Assembly (NCBI GenBank): GCA_900546245.1
Contig: URBY01000001.1
Location: 1-64,000, forward strand
Direction: 5' to 3'
Origin: an uncultured Mycoplasmatota bacterium
GTDB lineage: Bacteria > Bacillota_I > Bacilli_A > RF39 > UBA660
DNA length: 64,000 bases
The position numbers and the translations under genes were made by a program. The stretch's first letter is position 1; each line of letters begins with the position of its first letter. The notes under the pieces are model-generated. The model searched no databases. It saw only the letters and a list, made by a program, of their open reading frames with translations, and was not told the origin of the DNA. Positions 29,501 through 38,033 of this stretch are shown here, one piece after another.

Positions 29501-30549
29501 ACATTAACCGGTTTATCTTCTGTACCTAAATTAATTGTTTTATCATGATACATTAAATTTTTTATTGTTATTTTGTATGTATTATCATTTACTTTTTCAA
29601 TACCAGAATTACCATTTTTATTACCATCATATGAATAAGGAAGCTCTGCAATTACATATTCACTATCACTATTATAATTTCCAACAGTAGGAGTATCTAA
29701 TACTCTTGAAATTGCTAAATCAGAAGAAATATTTACATCAAAAGATATTTTTGAAGGAACCTGTAATCCAAATATTCCCTTGTTAGAATCAAATGGTAAA
29801 TATATAGCAATACCTACTGGTAATGAAGCACTACCAACTTCTTTTCCTTTAACAACACCATTATATAATTTTAAATTCCATGCTTCTTTTGCAGTTACTG
29901 TTACTTCTTTAACACTTATGCTATCAGATACATCTGAATCATCTGTATAAATTTTATAATTTTCATCTGTTGATTCTCTAACTCTTATAAGTGGATTAAT
30001 TGTTTGATTATTTTTCGAATTTATATTAGAAACATTAATTCTAGCTGTATTTTTATCAGTTAAAACTGAATCAGGTATATCAAAAATATAATAATTATAA
30101 TTTTTACCATCAATTGTAATATTCTCATGTTTTGATGCTGCAGTTGCAGTTGATGAATCACCTTTTTCAGATACATCTGCTGTTATATCTGATGGTAAAA
30201 GAAAATCAACTATAACATGACGTTGTGGATCTGTAGGTTTTTCATCTAAACTAGAATCTTCTTTATAATCAAGATTATAAGATATATCATATTCTACCGA
30301 ATCAAAACTTCTTACAATTCCATTACTATCAGATGAATCATTTCCTTCTTCATCATTAGAATCAAAATTACCATCTTTATTTGGTGTACCATCTATAACA
30401 GATACTTTTGCATTTTTTACTTCAATTTGATTAGCAAAAGGATCTTCTTCTGCAGTAACAAATAAATATATACCGAATGATAATATTAAAAATGCAAAAA
30501 CTGATAATACAATTCTATATTTATATATAAATTTTTTTATAGTTTTCAT
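26500..30549 (-). CDS. Large secreted/surface protein with Cna-B/SdrD-like domain, 1349 aa
   Basis: Start ATG at 30549 (MKTIKKFIYKYR), 5 bases after GGAGG. One N-terminal hydrophobic segment (about 13-33, ending VTAEEDPFANQ) serves as signal peptide or anchor. A very long Ser/Asn/Thr/Asp-rich beta region follows. Near residues 1060-1190 is an SdrD B-like/Cna-B domain (ISGYVFEDQNYDGIYS, GNYYVKYTFD). A further conserved domain follows and the protein ends acidic (MEEGGYDNE) with no LPXTG or C-terminal TM. It is the first gene of the adhesin operon; the downstream adhesin start lies inside its last codons. Probably a wall-associated partner or pilus-like backbone; function inferred only. Confidence 0.75.
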   Translation of the reverse strand: MKTIKKFIYKYRIVLSVFAFLILSFGIYLFVTAEEDPFANQIEVKNAKVSVIDGTPNKDGNFDSNDEEGNDSSDSNGIVRSFDSVEYDISYNLDYKEDSSLDEKPTDPQRHVIVDFLLPSDITADVSEKGDSSTATAASKHENITIDGKNYNYYIFDIPDSVLTDKNTARINVSNINSKNNQTINPLIRVRESTDENYKIYTDDSDVSDSISVKEVTVTAKEAWNLKLYNGVVKGKEVGSASLPVGIAIYLPFDSNKGIFGLQVPSKISFDVNISSDLAISRVLDTPTVGNYNSDSEYVIAELPYSYDGNKNGNSGIEKVNDNTYKITIKNLMYHDKTINLGTEDKPVNVNYVSTKQLIINTERTDFTNKSNINYTISANGESITMLDNYVPFVGDYLSKVDFINSNNIQTSEITDKPVTTLPNSAFYNYNEEFYIQDTINYGLNVGDDLPNGITNYLKIDNTAIKIININNLSDESKDYYINFSDKDKNHQYTLNYGIGEWNSNYFKVKSDAPSYCPTNLSKLSKEELMNYYGGPCIEENSSVKWYESINEATAVNSSNSDKIILIRLNVSSTYKTGVTTTLRFKAQVKNNTNLVGNSYQVVSRGFTDWEQDGNKERFYMYESGKNVIPVNLSKQTSDMSYSKTLYDNAMYKVSKEESPKSKYGNSIIVTGLKASIDDITVLDKNNSEKNEIYSGQNDPMEIQIRPVIYKSDMNAEISGATVSVTLPTSMTVAVLKGDKKPVGTPSEATDANGKSYLTYSYSYSAEEIKKESVSAAGTIPVLKIHAYVVINTLDNTAANIKAVITGKVKPNTNATLEIPANTPESLRTNTKEIILRNTNDITALGSVGLNYIEANGSYGYNMKATNLVADNANLELLNILPYNGDGVGSSYGSTYSGTIGVSIYNTLPAGYEAYYTKDNPKTILNNEMKNSNSVNWTKWTNYTFVTNDVTAIKIVSSNPIQKGSYFAGETGINIVITTKGNKELDTYNNNFYMLHKNSLICKDEDANENECTSTEIGTRVYSSNVSTVSVYNRTISGYVFEDQNYDGIYSNKEPRLSDIIVQLYKASSNVTDYKKPLEVISDSDELVEETVTNLKGAYKFKALTSGNYYVKYTFDCDKYTVTEKNKQDPTGKGDLSLVDSDADMLNDGTCSAVSNIVKLDNDIVAASNIDLGLRVRQDFDIKMNKYITNVTVTSNKGVQSYDYEKQNKVKIDVKNLKNTSFRVSYLIELENSRYFPGTIGNIIETIPEGMTFNPNLPENDGWYESEGNLYYKDLNKTMIMPGEKYYITIVLDLVTNNGGDYINFVAATDLKIKPIITNFLEIVDDDEYTIIDNEVTEDEMEEGGYDNE

Positions 30550-30623
30550 ATGAGCCTCCATATTATTATTTCTTATAATAATTAAACCATTTTTTTTAAA
30601 TAAAATCAATAAAATACAAAAAA

Positions 30624-30645
30624 ATTATGAGTTATTACTCACAAT
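30624..30645 (-). terminator. Terminator overlapping a stop codon
   Basis: Minus-strand ATTGTGAGT, short loop, ACTCATAAT (one G-U), then TTTTTTT. The TAA of the 221-aa gene is in the 3' arm. Confidence 0.65.
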
Positions 30646-31290
30646 TTTCTTATTTTCTATTAAACATATTAAATTCTTCAATTTTATAAATTTACTATCC
30701 TTATTTTTTGTTATATTTATAAGCTTACTATATATTCTATCTACATCATCTGTTTTTTCATTATAAATTTCATAAAATATATATTTAAGTTTAGAATCCT
30801 CATTATTTTTTAACATTTTTTCTAGTTTATTTAATAAATATTTTTGAATTTCTCTTTCTTCTCTTGTGCAAAAATTTAATTTTTTATTTTTTTTATTTGT
30901 TACTTTGTAATCAATTATAGAATATTTAATATCAGAAACATAATCAAGTATTTCCTCTTCTTCATCAACACTTATATTACTTTTCATATAACTTTTTCCA
31001 TCTGAATCAAATTCTAGTGCAACTACACTTTTTTCACAAGCAAAAACACATGAATACTTAATTATTTTAATTGAATTAGGCGCATATACTTCAGTTTTAT
31101 CTAAAATTAAATTTAAAAAATTTTTGCTTACAATAATATCATTATTTTTTATACTAATAAAATCTTCATAACTTACTTTAAATACAGGTATTTTTAAAAT
31201 AAATTCTACTTCATCTTCATCTTTCCATTCATAAAATTCATATAAATTATTTTTGTTAAAATTTAATGTTATATCATAAATATAATTCAT
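30625..31290 (-). CDS. Conserved hypothetical protein, 221 aa (DUF3603-like)
   Basis: Soluble, acidic protein. The N-terminus MNYIYDITLNFNKNNLYEFYEW followed by ILKIPVFKV resembles an uncharacterised family widespread in Bacilli that I remember as DUF3603; this is recall, not a search result. No catalytic motif stands out. The start is ATG after GGAGG, inside the last 17 bases of the upstream two-TM gene (31274-31495), so translation is coupled. Terminates before the adhesin operon promoter region. Confidence 0.68.
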   Translation of the reverse strand: MNYIYDITLNFNKNNLYEFYEWKDEDEVEFILKIPVFKVSYEDFISIKNNDIIVSKNFLNLILDKTEVYAPNSIKIIKYSCVFACEKSVVALEFDSDGKSYMKSNISVDEEEEILDYVSDIKYSIIDYKVTNKKNKKLNFCTREEREIQKYLLNKLEKMLKNNEDSKLKYIFYEIYNEKTDDVDRIYSKLINITKNKDSKFIKLKNLICLIENKKIVSNNS

Positions 31291-31495
31291 TTTCTTTTCC
31301 TCCTATAAATGTACTTATAATCATAAAAATTACTCCAAACACAAAATTTAAACATTCAATACGTCTAATAATAAAATTAACATATTCTAAAAAATTATAC
31401 CCAATACTTAATAAATTTAAATATATTACTATATATGATAAACCAATAACTGTAAGACCAAAACCAAATAAAAATATTAAAAATTTTATAGACAA
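31274..31495 (-). CDS. Small two-TM membrane protein, 73 aa
   Basis: TTG start at 31495 with AGGTGAT 6 bases upstream. Two hydrophobic segments (FLIFLFGFGLTVIGLSYIVIY and LNFVFGVIFMIISTFIG) separated by a basic loop, so probably a helical hairpin in the membrane. Ends with TGA. Overlaps the downstream 221-aa gene by 17 bases, which supports both as genes of one operon. Divergent from uppP. Function unknown. Confidence 0.6.
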   Translation of the reverse strand: MSIKFLIFLFGFGLTVIGLSYIVIYLNLLSIGYNFLEYVNFIIRRIECLNFVFGVIFMIISTFIGGKENELYL

Positions 31496-31566
31496 ACTTG
31501 ATCACCTGTTATAATTTTATTTATTATTTTTGAAATTTATTATATAATTATTATGAGGTGAATAAA

Positions 31567-32367
31567 ATGTTATTATTAAAATATTTAATTCTGGGGATAA
31601 TACAAGGTTTCACAGAACCACTTCCTATTTCATCTAGTGGACATTTAAGAATATTTAAATCTCTATTCAATAGTGAAGTATTAAGTGATATGAATTTTGA
31701 AATCATTGTTAATTTTGGTTCACTTATCGCAATCTTAATTCTGTATAGAAAGGAAATAATAAGTATTATTAAAGATTTCTTTATGTATATTAAAACTAAA
31801 GAAAAAAAATATAGTACTAATTATAAATATGCATGGCTTATAGTTATAGGTACTATACCTGCGGCACTTTTAGGTTTATTTGTAAAAGACTTTATTGAAG
31901 AATATTTTACAACAAAACTAGTCGGTTTAATGCTTATAATTACATCTATACTATTATTTATGATTAAAGATATAAAAGGAAAAAAAGAAAAAAAGGATAT
32001 GACTTACTTAGATGCACTTAAAATTGGATGTTTTCAAGTAGTAGCACTTCTTCCTGGAATAAGTAGAAGTGGAGCAACTGTTGTTGGAGGTATGAAATCT
32101 AATCTAACAAGAGAAACTGCTCTTAACTATTCATTTATGCTTTATATTCCAATAAGTGTAGCAAGTATGGTACTTGGTGTTAAAGATCTTGTTACTGCTG
32201 GTAATATTGGAACTCTTGCAATCCCTTATTTAGTAAGTATGATTGCAGCTGGTATTGTAACATATTTTGCAGCAAAACTATTTATTGACATTATGAAAAA
32301 AGGTAAATTAATTTACTTTTCAATATATTGTTTTATAGTTGGAATAATTACATTTTTAGTATTTTAA
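31567..32367 (+). CDS. uppP: Undecaprenyl-diphosphate phosphatase UppP (BacA)
   Basis: 266 aa from the ATG at 31567, 8 bases after GAGG; an in-frame GTG at 31558 belongs to the binding site. Integral membrane enzyme that recycles undecaprenyl pyrophosphate to the monophosphate carrier for wall synthesis. Signature motifs: GIIQGFTEPLPISSSGHL (catalytic Glu and Ser region) and LLPGISRSGATVVGG (catalytic Arg). About eight hydrophobic segments. Also confers bacitracin tolerance in many species. Monocistronic with a terminator directly after the stop. Confidence 0.95.
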   Translation: MLLLKYLILGIIQGFTEPLPISSSGHLRIFKSLFNSEVLSDMNFEIIVNFGSLIAILILYRKEIISIIKDFFMYIKTKEKKYSTNYKYAWLIVIGTIPAALLGLFVKDFIEEYFTTKLVGLMLIITSILLFMIKDIKGKKEKKDMTYLDALKIGCFQVVALLPGISRSGATVVGGMKSNLTRETALNYSFMLYIPISVASMVLGVKDLVTAGNIGTLAIPYLVSMIAAGIVTYFAAKLFIDIMKKGKLIYFSIYCFIVGIITFLVF

Positions 32368-32389
32368 AAAAACATCATTTGATGTTTTT
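32368..32389. terminator. Bidirectional terminator between uppP and rmuC
   Basis: Perfect inverted repeat around AACATCA/TGATGTT with A- and T-runs on both sides; it directly abuts both convergent stop codons (32367 and 32390). Confidence 0.8.
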
Positions 32390-33457
32390 TTATTCAATTA
32401 TATTTTTATCATCTAATTCTACACTATTTATACTATTAAACCTTTTAGTAATTTTCTCTGTTGTTGTATGTATATCTTCAATATCTTTATTAACTGTTTG
32501 AATACTTCTAGAAAGTTTGTCCCATCTTTCTTTATATCTACCAAACTCAATAGATAGTTTTGATAATTCATCTCTTATTACTTTAGCATATTTATCTCTT
32601 TCTTCATTTTTAATAATTACCTCAATAGTAGTAAGCGTACTCATTAACGTTGTTGGAGAAGTTATCCACACCCTTTTTTTATAAGCATATTCAATTATAT
32701 CACTATGATATGCATTAAGTTCTGCAAATATTGCTTCTGCAGGTAAAAACATTATTGCTTGATCACTTGTTACACCCTCTATAATATATTTACTAGCTAT
32801 TGCATCAATATGTTTTTTAACATCACTTTTAAATAGTTTAGCAGCTGTTTCTCTATCAGATACACTATATCTTTTATCAACCATTATTCTGTAATGTTCT
32901 AGAGGAAACTTTGAATCAATTCCAACAAGACCAAGTGGTTCTGGTGCGAATAATGCTGCATCTACTATTGTACTATTCGGAAGAGTATATTGAAGACGAT
33001 AAATCTTATCATTCTTTTCACCAAATACACTAGATAAAATATGTTTTAAGTTTACTTCACCATATATACCTCTACTCTTTTTATCAGTTAATATTCCTTG
33101 AAGTGAAACTATATCATTAGATAAAGTATCTATTTTCTTTTGAGCTTCATCTATTTTACTTAATCTTTCAAGTACTGATGTAAATGTTTTATTAGTTTTC
33201 TCAAAATTTTCATCTAGTCTTTCATTTACTTTATCATTTATCATGTTTAATCTTAGTTCTATCTTATCATTTAATGCATTAATATCTTCATTAAGATTTT
33301 TATTAATATCATTTTTAAAATCATAAAGATCTCTTGTTACATTATTTTCGAGTTTACCAAGTCTTTCAGTAATATTTCCTTCATTAATATTTTTAAATAA
33401 ACTTATTGTTACAAGTACAACAAGTAAAATAAGTATTCCAATTATTATATATTCCAT
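32390..33457 (-). CDS. rmuC: RmuC-family DNA recombination protein
   Basis: 355 aa. N-terminal TM anchor (residues 3-21), a long coiled coil (about 30-120), then the PD-(D/E)XK nuclease-like RmuC domain: GIYGEVNLKHIL, VDAALFAPEPLGLVGIDSKFPLEHY and YAYKKRVWITSPTTLMSTL. In E. coli RmuC limits rearrangements at inverted repeats. Starts 12 bases after the TVP38-family stop, so the two are in one operon. Confidence 0.92.
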   Translation of the reverse strand: MEYIIIGILILLVVLVTISLFKNINEGNITERLGKLENNVTRDLYDFKNDINKNLNEDINALNDKIELRLNMINDKVNERLDENFEKTNKTFTSVLERLSKIDEAQKKIDTLSNDIVSLQGILTDKKSRGIYGEVNLKHILSSVFGEKNDKIYRLQYTLPNSTIVDAALFAPEPLGLVGIDSKFPLEHYRIMVDKRYSVSDRETAAKLFKSDVKKHIDAIASKYIIEGVTSDQAIMFLPAEAIFAELNAYHSDIIEYAYKKRVWITSPTTLMSTLTTIEVIIKNEERDKYAKVIRDELSKLSIEFGRYKERWDKLSRSIQTVNKDIEDIHTTTEKITKRFNSINSVELDDKNIIE

Positions 33458-33469
33458 ATTTTGTACCTC

Positions 33470-34036
33470 CTATTTTATAAATTTATTTGCAAGCCTGCTT
33501 ACTAAATACGCAATTAAAACCATAAATACGACCTGTGCGATTGTATATGGATCTGTTATACTTTCAAGTAAACTTTTTCCTATAAATCCCCAAAAATAAA
33601 CCATTGGTAATTTTCCTATCATAAGAGCTGAAAAATATTTTTTAGCATCTATATCAGTTAAACCTGCGGCTATATTAACCGCAAATGCAGGTGTAAATGG
33701 TAAAGCAATTAATATAACTAAATTGCTATACGATAATTTATTAATATATTTTTTAAACTTCTTAACTTTTTCGTTATTTCCATATTTCTTTTCAAATTTA
33801 TTACGTAGTTTTCTACATAAATAAAATGAAATCATACAACCAGTAACCGTTGCTACCCAAGATAATATAAAACCAAATAATGACCCAAAAGTCATAATAT
33901 TAAGTGCTATAAAAACAGCAAGTGGTAAAACAGGTATCATTGATTCAAATATAATAAGCAAAAATCCTGATATAAATCCAAGACTACCCATTAAATCTGT
34001 TGCTTTACTAATTAATTCTGTTAAAAATGTTTCCAT
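33470..34036 (-). CDS. TVP38/TMEM64 (VTT-domain) membrane protein
   Basis: 188 aa with five or six hydrophobic segments. VTT-domain features: FESMIPVLPLAVFIALN and LPFTPAFAVNIAAGLTDI with the conserved Pro and Gly positions, near-identical in layout to YdjX/YtxB-type proteins of the DedA superfamily. DedA-superfamily members scramble or flip lipid carriers, which would fit the nearby uppP, but that is inference. Upstream gene of an operon with rmuC. Start follows AGGAGG. Confidence 0.86.
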   Translation of the reverse strand: METFLTELISKATDLMGSLGFISGFLLIIFESMIPVLPLAVFIALNIMTFGSLFGFILSWVATVTGCMISFYLCRKLRNKFEKKYGNNEKVKKFKKYINKLSYSNLVILIALPFTPAFAVNIAAGLTDIDAKKYFSALMIGKLPMVYFWGFIGKSLLESITDPYTIAQVVFMVLIAYLVSRLANKFIK

Positions 34037-34077
34037 GTTATCCTCCTTTAATATTATAAACCATTTTTAATACAAAA

Positions 34078-34107
34078 AAAATAAGTTTTTTAAACTTAAC
34101 TTATTTT
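34078..34107 (-). terminator. Terminator of the rhodanese gene
   Basis: Minus-strand AAAATAAGTT, 10-base loop, AACTTATTTT, T-run; begins just after the stop. Confidence 0.7.
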
Positions 34108-34377
34108 TTATATAAAACCTTCATACCCATCTATTACATTAACTACATCGTATCCCATTACTTCAAGAAATTTACAGCATCTTTTACTTTTAAATCCTTC
34201 TGTACAATATATGTAATATGTTTTATCTTTATCCAAATACATATTAGGCATATCTGTTAAATTATTCATATCAATATTTTTTGAATTATATATATGTCCT
34301 TTCATATATGCACCTTTTGTTCTTAAATCAATTATATTGTATTCTGGTTTTAAATCACATGCTTTTATATTTTTCAT
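34108..34377 (-). CDS. Rhodanese-like domain protein, 89 aa
   Basis: Single small rhodanese domain. N-terminal YNIIDLRTKGAYMKGHI matches the DxRxxxExxxGHI signature. The active-site loop is YCTEGFKSKRC, with a Cys six residues before the loop end as in CxxGxRS. C-terminal GYDVVNVIDGYEGF matches the usual GG-W end. Probably a cytosolic sulfurtransferase or persulfide carrier; partner unknown. Monocistronic, just downstream of the Fic gene and its repeat. Confidence 0.83.
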   Translation of the reverse strand: MKNIKACDLKPEYNIIDLRTKGAYMKGHIYNSKNIDMNNLTDMPNMYLDKDKTYYIYCTEGFKSKRCCKFLEVMGYDVVNVIDGYEGFI

Positions 34378-34445
34378 ATTTCCACCAGTCCACTATATAA
34401 TATGAAAATATTTATTTTATAACTATATCAATAGCCTAAAGAAAA

Positions 34446-34529
34446 AAATGCACAAAATATTGAAAATATTGTGCATTCTTATATTTTTTAAGCACTATTT
34501 TGCGCAATCATTGTGCATTTTTTATTCTT
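34446..34529. repeat. 84-bp direct repeat, copy A (double hairpin, 3' of fic)
   Basis: Gap-free 84-base match to 35644-35727 with 13 differences. Holds two hairpins built on TGCACAA/TTGTGCA; several differences are compensatory or wobble, so structure is kept. Starts at the fic stop codon. The distal hairpin is followed by a T-run on the minus strand and should terminate transcription. Confidence 0.85.
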
Positions 34530-35595
34530 TTCCTACAAATACATTATATATTTCACTATATCTATATGCTAGTTTTGCATAATTATCATCAATATCTAAT
34601 ATACCTATTTTAACAAGCTCATCAATTAATGTTGAAACTGTATTTCTTGATACACCAGATTCTTCTTCTATCTCTTTTTTTGTAAATACAATTTGATGTA
34701 TTAATGATGGCATAATTCTATAAACAGCATTACTATTGAGTGTTTTAATTTTTTGCATATCTTTATTATATATTTCTTTAATTCTATTTATTTTAGCAAT
34801 ATAATTATTACACTGTTCAATAATACACTGCAAAAAGAATTTAATAAATCCAGCCATATTACCTTTTCTACTTTCATTTAAATATTTATGATAACTTGGT
34901 TTATAAAGTTCAATTACTTCTGATAAAAAAAGTATTGGTTTATCATCAGTTAACATTGCAAGTTGTATTGGAATAAGTGCTCTACCTAATCTTCCATTAC
35001 CATCTCTATATGCATGTATTGTTTCAAATTGAGAATGAGAAATAGCCATATTTACAAATATTGGATCAATAAATTCATCATTCATATATTTAAATAAATT
35101 ATCTAAAAGAATTGGAACATCTTCCGGAATAGGAGGAACATAAATAGCCTCTTTAATTGTACATCCTCTTGGACCAATCCAATTTTGAATATTTCTAATT
35201 TTTCCAGGTTCTTTATTTTGACCTCTAACACTATCTAATAATATCTTATGAATATTATTTACAAAAACTAAATCTATTTTTCTATTTGTCTTGATATAAT
35301 TTTCCGAATATTCAATTACTTCTTTTAAATTTTGTATCTCACTCTTCTCATCATTATTTGGCATATATTTTATATAATACATATCATCTTGAGAAATTTG
35401 TGTTCCTTCAATTTGTGTAGATTTCAAACTTTCGCTTAAGATAATTGAATCTAAAAAATATCTTGAGTCAAAATCAATATTTTTTAAATAAGTTTTATAC
35501 TCTCCATATTTTTCATTTGCCTCAGATAATAACTTTAATAACTCTTTATCAATTTTATATTCAATTGGTAACTCATTTACTTTAATTGGTTCCAT
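34522..35595 (-). CDS. Fic-family protein with N-terminal inhibitory motif and C-terminal winged helix
   Basis: 357 aa from the ATG at 35595 preceded by AGGTGAT. Class II Fic layout: inhibitory helix STQIEG (about residue 63) matches (S/T)xxxE(G/N); N-terminal Fic_N; the active motif HAYRDGNGRLGR (about 190-203) keeps the catalytic His and the anion-binding Asn/Arg; the C-terminal helix-turn-helix VSRNTVSTLIDEL suggests DNA binding. It should AMPylate a protein target or itself. It sits directly downstream of virD4 and is bracketed by the 84-bp repeat, so it looks like an inserted cassette. A T4SS effector role is possible but not supported by any signal I can see. Confidence 0.88.
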   Translation of the reverse strand: MEPIKVNELPIEYKIDKELLKLLSEANEKYGEYKTYLKNIDFDSRYFLDSIILSESLKSTQIEGTQISQDDMYYIKYMPNNDEKSEIQNLKEVIEYSENYIKTNRKIDLVFVNNIHKILLDSVRGQNKEPGKIRNIQNWIGPRGCTIKEAIYVPPIPEDVPILLDNLFKYMNDEFIDPIFVNMAISHSQFETIHAYRDGNGRLGRALIPIQLAMLTDDKPILFLSEVIELYKPSYHKYLNESRKGNMAGFIKFFLQCIIEQCNNYIAKINRIKEIYNKDMQKIKTLNSNAVYRIMPSLIHQIVFTKKEIEEESGVSRNTVSTLIDELVKIGILDIDDNYAKLAYRYSEIYNVFVGKE

Positions 35596-35643
35596 TTTCA
35601 TCACCTATCGAGATATTAACATTTTTTTTATTAAAAGTAAAGA

Positions 35644-35727
35644 AAATGCACAATATTTTCGATATTTTGTGCATTTTTACTTTTTTTAGACACTATTTTG
35701 CACAATGATTGTGCATTTTTTATTCTT
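35644..35727. repeat. 84-bp direct repeat, copy B (double hairpin, 3' of virD4, 5' of fic)
   Basis: Second copy of the repeat. Starts at the virD4 stop codon and ends 49 bases before the fic start. Contains the perfect palindrome TGCACAAT-G-ATTGTGCA and a second, bulged hairpin. It is both the virD4 terminator and, by position, a possible operator for fic. Confidence 0.85.
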
Positions 35728-37963
35728 CAAAGAAGAAATCATCAAAGAAATCATCATAATCAGAATCATTATCTTTTTTGACATTATTTTTTTGTTCTTC
35801 TTTATTTTCATTATCCATTTTTTCTTTATCATCTTTTATTTTAAAGTTTTCAAAATCAACCATATTACTATGAATAATCTCATTTACATTTGGATCAGTT
35901 GATATATTTCTTGTATCAAATAATTTTTCTTCTTCACTATTACTCTTAATAGGTTCTGGTTCTGATGCAGGTTTATCTATATTTTTTTCTTCTAAATTAT
36001 TAATTACTTCTTCTTTAGATTCTATTTTTTTATTTTTTTCTGCTTCTTGTTTCTTCTTTTCTTCTTCCTCTTCTTTTTCAAGTTCAGCAATTTTAGCATC
36101 AATTTCCTTGATCATTTTATCAATATCCATATCTGAACCCATACCTTTTATACCACCAAAAGGATTCATACCAAAAGGTGAACCACCACCCATTGGTGAA
36201 GAAGAATTACCATCAAAACCTGCATTTTGAAGCTTTTCTTGTTTTTGTTTTCTAACAAATTCTTTCAAATCAAATGTTTTAATCTCATCCATAGTTCTTT
36301 GTGGATAAACAACATTTTTTCCATAGTGATCAACACCTCTACCAAAACCAAAATCAGTATCCCAGTCCATTTTTAGTTTTCCCCTGAAAGGCGCACATCT
36401 TTGTTTAATTAATATGATTTCATCAGGCTTCATTCTTTGAAGTTCTGATACAGTAACAAGAGGTCTTGTTTCTTCTTTTTTATCTTTACCAACTCTAACA
36501 AGTTTATCACCACATAATTTACTAATTTCTTCCAAAGCTGATAATTCTCCTGTTAATAAATATATTAAGTTACCACAGTTACCACGAATAGTTTCAGCAT
36601 CATGATCACCATAATTTTGTTTTAACTGTGCAAAATTCTGAATGATAAATGTAAATCTAATTTGTCTTGAACGAGCAGCAGTAACCATTGTTGTAATATC
36701 TTTAAACTTAGGCATGTTAGCAAACTCATCAAGTAAGAAATTTGTTCTAACAGGAAGTTTTCCACCATGTTGTTGTGCAACATTTATTAAAGCTTCATAA
36801 CATTGTTTAACAAATATAGTAGCAAGTGAATGGTATGTTGTTTTTTCATCTTGTATAATCATAAATACTGCTGTTGGTTTTTCACCTATACTATCCATAT
36901 CAAAATCACTCTTAGAAAGCATTTCAGATAAGTTTTTAGTAACAGCTAGTGTTTTAACCTTGTCCTTTAATACAGATACGATACCACCTTTTGTTTCATT
37001 TGGTGCATTAACTGTACCTAAAGCATTAACACATGCTGGCGAAGCTGGATCTTTAGCATTAAAATATTCCTTTAAATAGTTTGATGCACCATATTTATCT
37101 TCACCTGTTGTCATCATTAAATTAACACTATTTATATTTATTTCTTCTTCTGGAGCATCCTCAAATAAAGCAAGTGATAAACCTGTTAAATAACTAGCAG
37201 CAGAATTTTGCCAGAATGGATCTTGTCCTTGACCATCTACAACTATATTAAGTGATAAGTCATTTAAAAGTTCATTTGCTTTATCAAAATTACCTTCCTT
37301 TTGATATTTGTATGGTAAATGATAAGGATTCCAACAGTTACCTTTTTGTGGATCACGGAAATTAAGTATTATAATTTGATAACCTAGTTCCCTCATTATT
37401 CCAGAATTATCATTATATATTTCACCTTTAGGGTCAGATATAATCATTGATTCTCTACCCTTTATAAGCATTTGAACAGTTGGATTAATTATACCTTGAG
37501 TTTTACCTGAACCTGTCGCACCAATAACAAGTGTATGACTTTCACCATTATCTACATAAGCTGCTTCTTTATCATATACTAAAGGTGTACCACCTGCTTT
37601 TGCTTCTTTTTCAACATATGGAACTCTTACAACACCTTTGGCTTTTTTTATTTCTCCCTCTTTTGCCCATCTAGCATAACCATCTTCTTTTTTCTCACTA
37701 GTATAACCAAAACCTTTTTCTCTAGTAAAGAAATATGATGATGTACTTGCAAATAGAAATGCAATAGAAGCAATCCAAAGCATTATTGTTACACCAATAT
37801 ATTTTGGAGTAAACGCTAAAAATGGATTTAATCCCCAAGGTGTACCTTCATTTATAATAAATGAGAAATTAAGTACACATAAACATACTAAATAAAGCAT
37901 AAAAACAGATATTACTGCAAACGCTATTACATCTTTTTTTTCTGCCCTAAACTTTAATTTCAT
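35720..37963 (-). CDS. virD4: VirD4/TraG-type T4SS coupling ATPase
   Basis: 747 aa. Two N-terminal TM helices (about 14-34 and 54-72), then the RecA-like ATPase: Walker A VIGATGSGKTQGI, SMIISDPKGEIY, Walker B TNFLLDEFANMP and the Gln motif FTFIIQNFAQLKQNYG. Delivers substrates (DNA-protein complexes or effectors) to a type IV secretion channel. The C-terminal 170 residues are low complexity, first Gly/Met/Phe-rich, then Glu/Lys/Asp-rich, ending FFDDFFFEE. Last gene of the T4SS operon. Confidence 0.94.
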   Translation of the reverse strand: MKLKFRAEKKDVIAFAVISVFMLYLVCLCVLNFSFIINEGTPWGLNPFLAFTPKYIGVTIMLWIASIAFLFASTSSYFFTREKGFGYTSEKKEDGYARWAKEGEIKKAKGVVRVPYVEKEAKAGGTPLVYDKEAAYVDNGESHTLVIGATGSGKTQGIINPTVQMLIKGRESMIISDPKGEIYNDNSGIMRELGYQIIILNFRDPQKGNCWNPYHLPYKYQKEGNFDKANELLNDLSLNIVVDGQGQDPFWQNSAASYLTGLSLALFEDAPEEEININSVNLMMTTGEDKYGASNYLKEYFNAKDPASPACVNALGTVNAPNETKGGIVSVLKDKVKTLAVTKNLSEMLSKSDFDMDSIGEKPTAVFMIIQDEKTTYHSLATIFVKQCYEALINVAQQHGGKLPVRTNFLLDEFANMPKFKDITTMVTAARSRQIRFTFIIQNFAQLKQNYGDHDAETIRGNCGNLIYLLTGELSALEEISKLCGDKLVRVGKDKKEETRPLVTVSELQRMKPDEIILIKQRCAPFRGKLKMDWDTDFGFGRGVDHYGKNVVYPQRTMDEIKTFDLKEFVRKQKQEKLQNAGFDGNSSSPMGGGSPFGMNPFGGIKGMGSDMDIDKMIKEIDAKIAELEKEEEEEKKKQEAEKNKKIESKEEVINNLEEKNIDKPASEPEPIKSNSEEEKLFDTRNISTDPNVNEIIHSNMVDFENFKIKDDKEKMDNENKEEQKNNVKKDNDSDYDDFFDDFFFEE

Positions 37964-38005
37964 AAAATCTCTTCCTTCTTATCAATTTACTATATTATAA
38001 CAAAA

Positions 38006-38031
38006 AAATAAGTATTTTGAAATACTTATTT
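38006..38031 (-). terminator. Terminator/attenuator after the T4SS hydrolase gene
   Basis: Minus-strand AAATAAGTATTT, 2-base loop, AAATACTTATTT, then TTTT; 12-bp stem starting 2 bases after the stop. virD4 may therefore be expressed at a lower level or from its own promoter. Confidence 0.75.
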
Positions 38032-38033
38032 AA

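Noticed and set aside
31274..31514. Plus-strand 82-aa frame (31266-31514)
   Set aside because: Overlaps two coupled minus-strand genes with good ribosome sites and ends before uppP; no start signal.
34446..35727. CRISPR or IS origin for the repeats flanking fic
   Set aside because: Only two copies, no spacers, no transposase and no target-site duplication; each copy coincides with a gene's 3' end and terminator.
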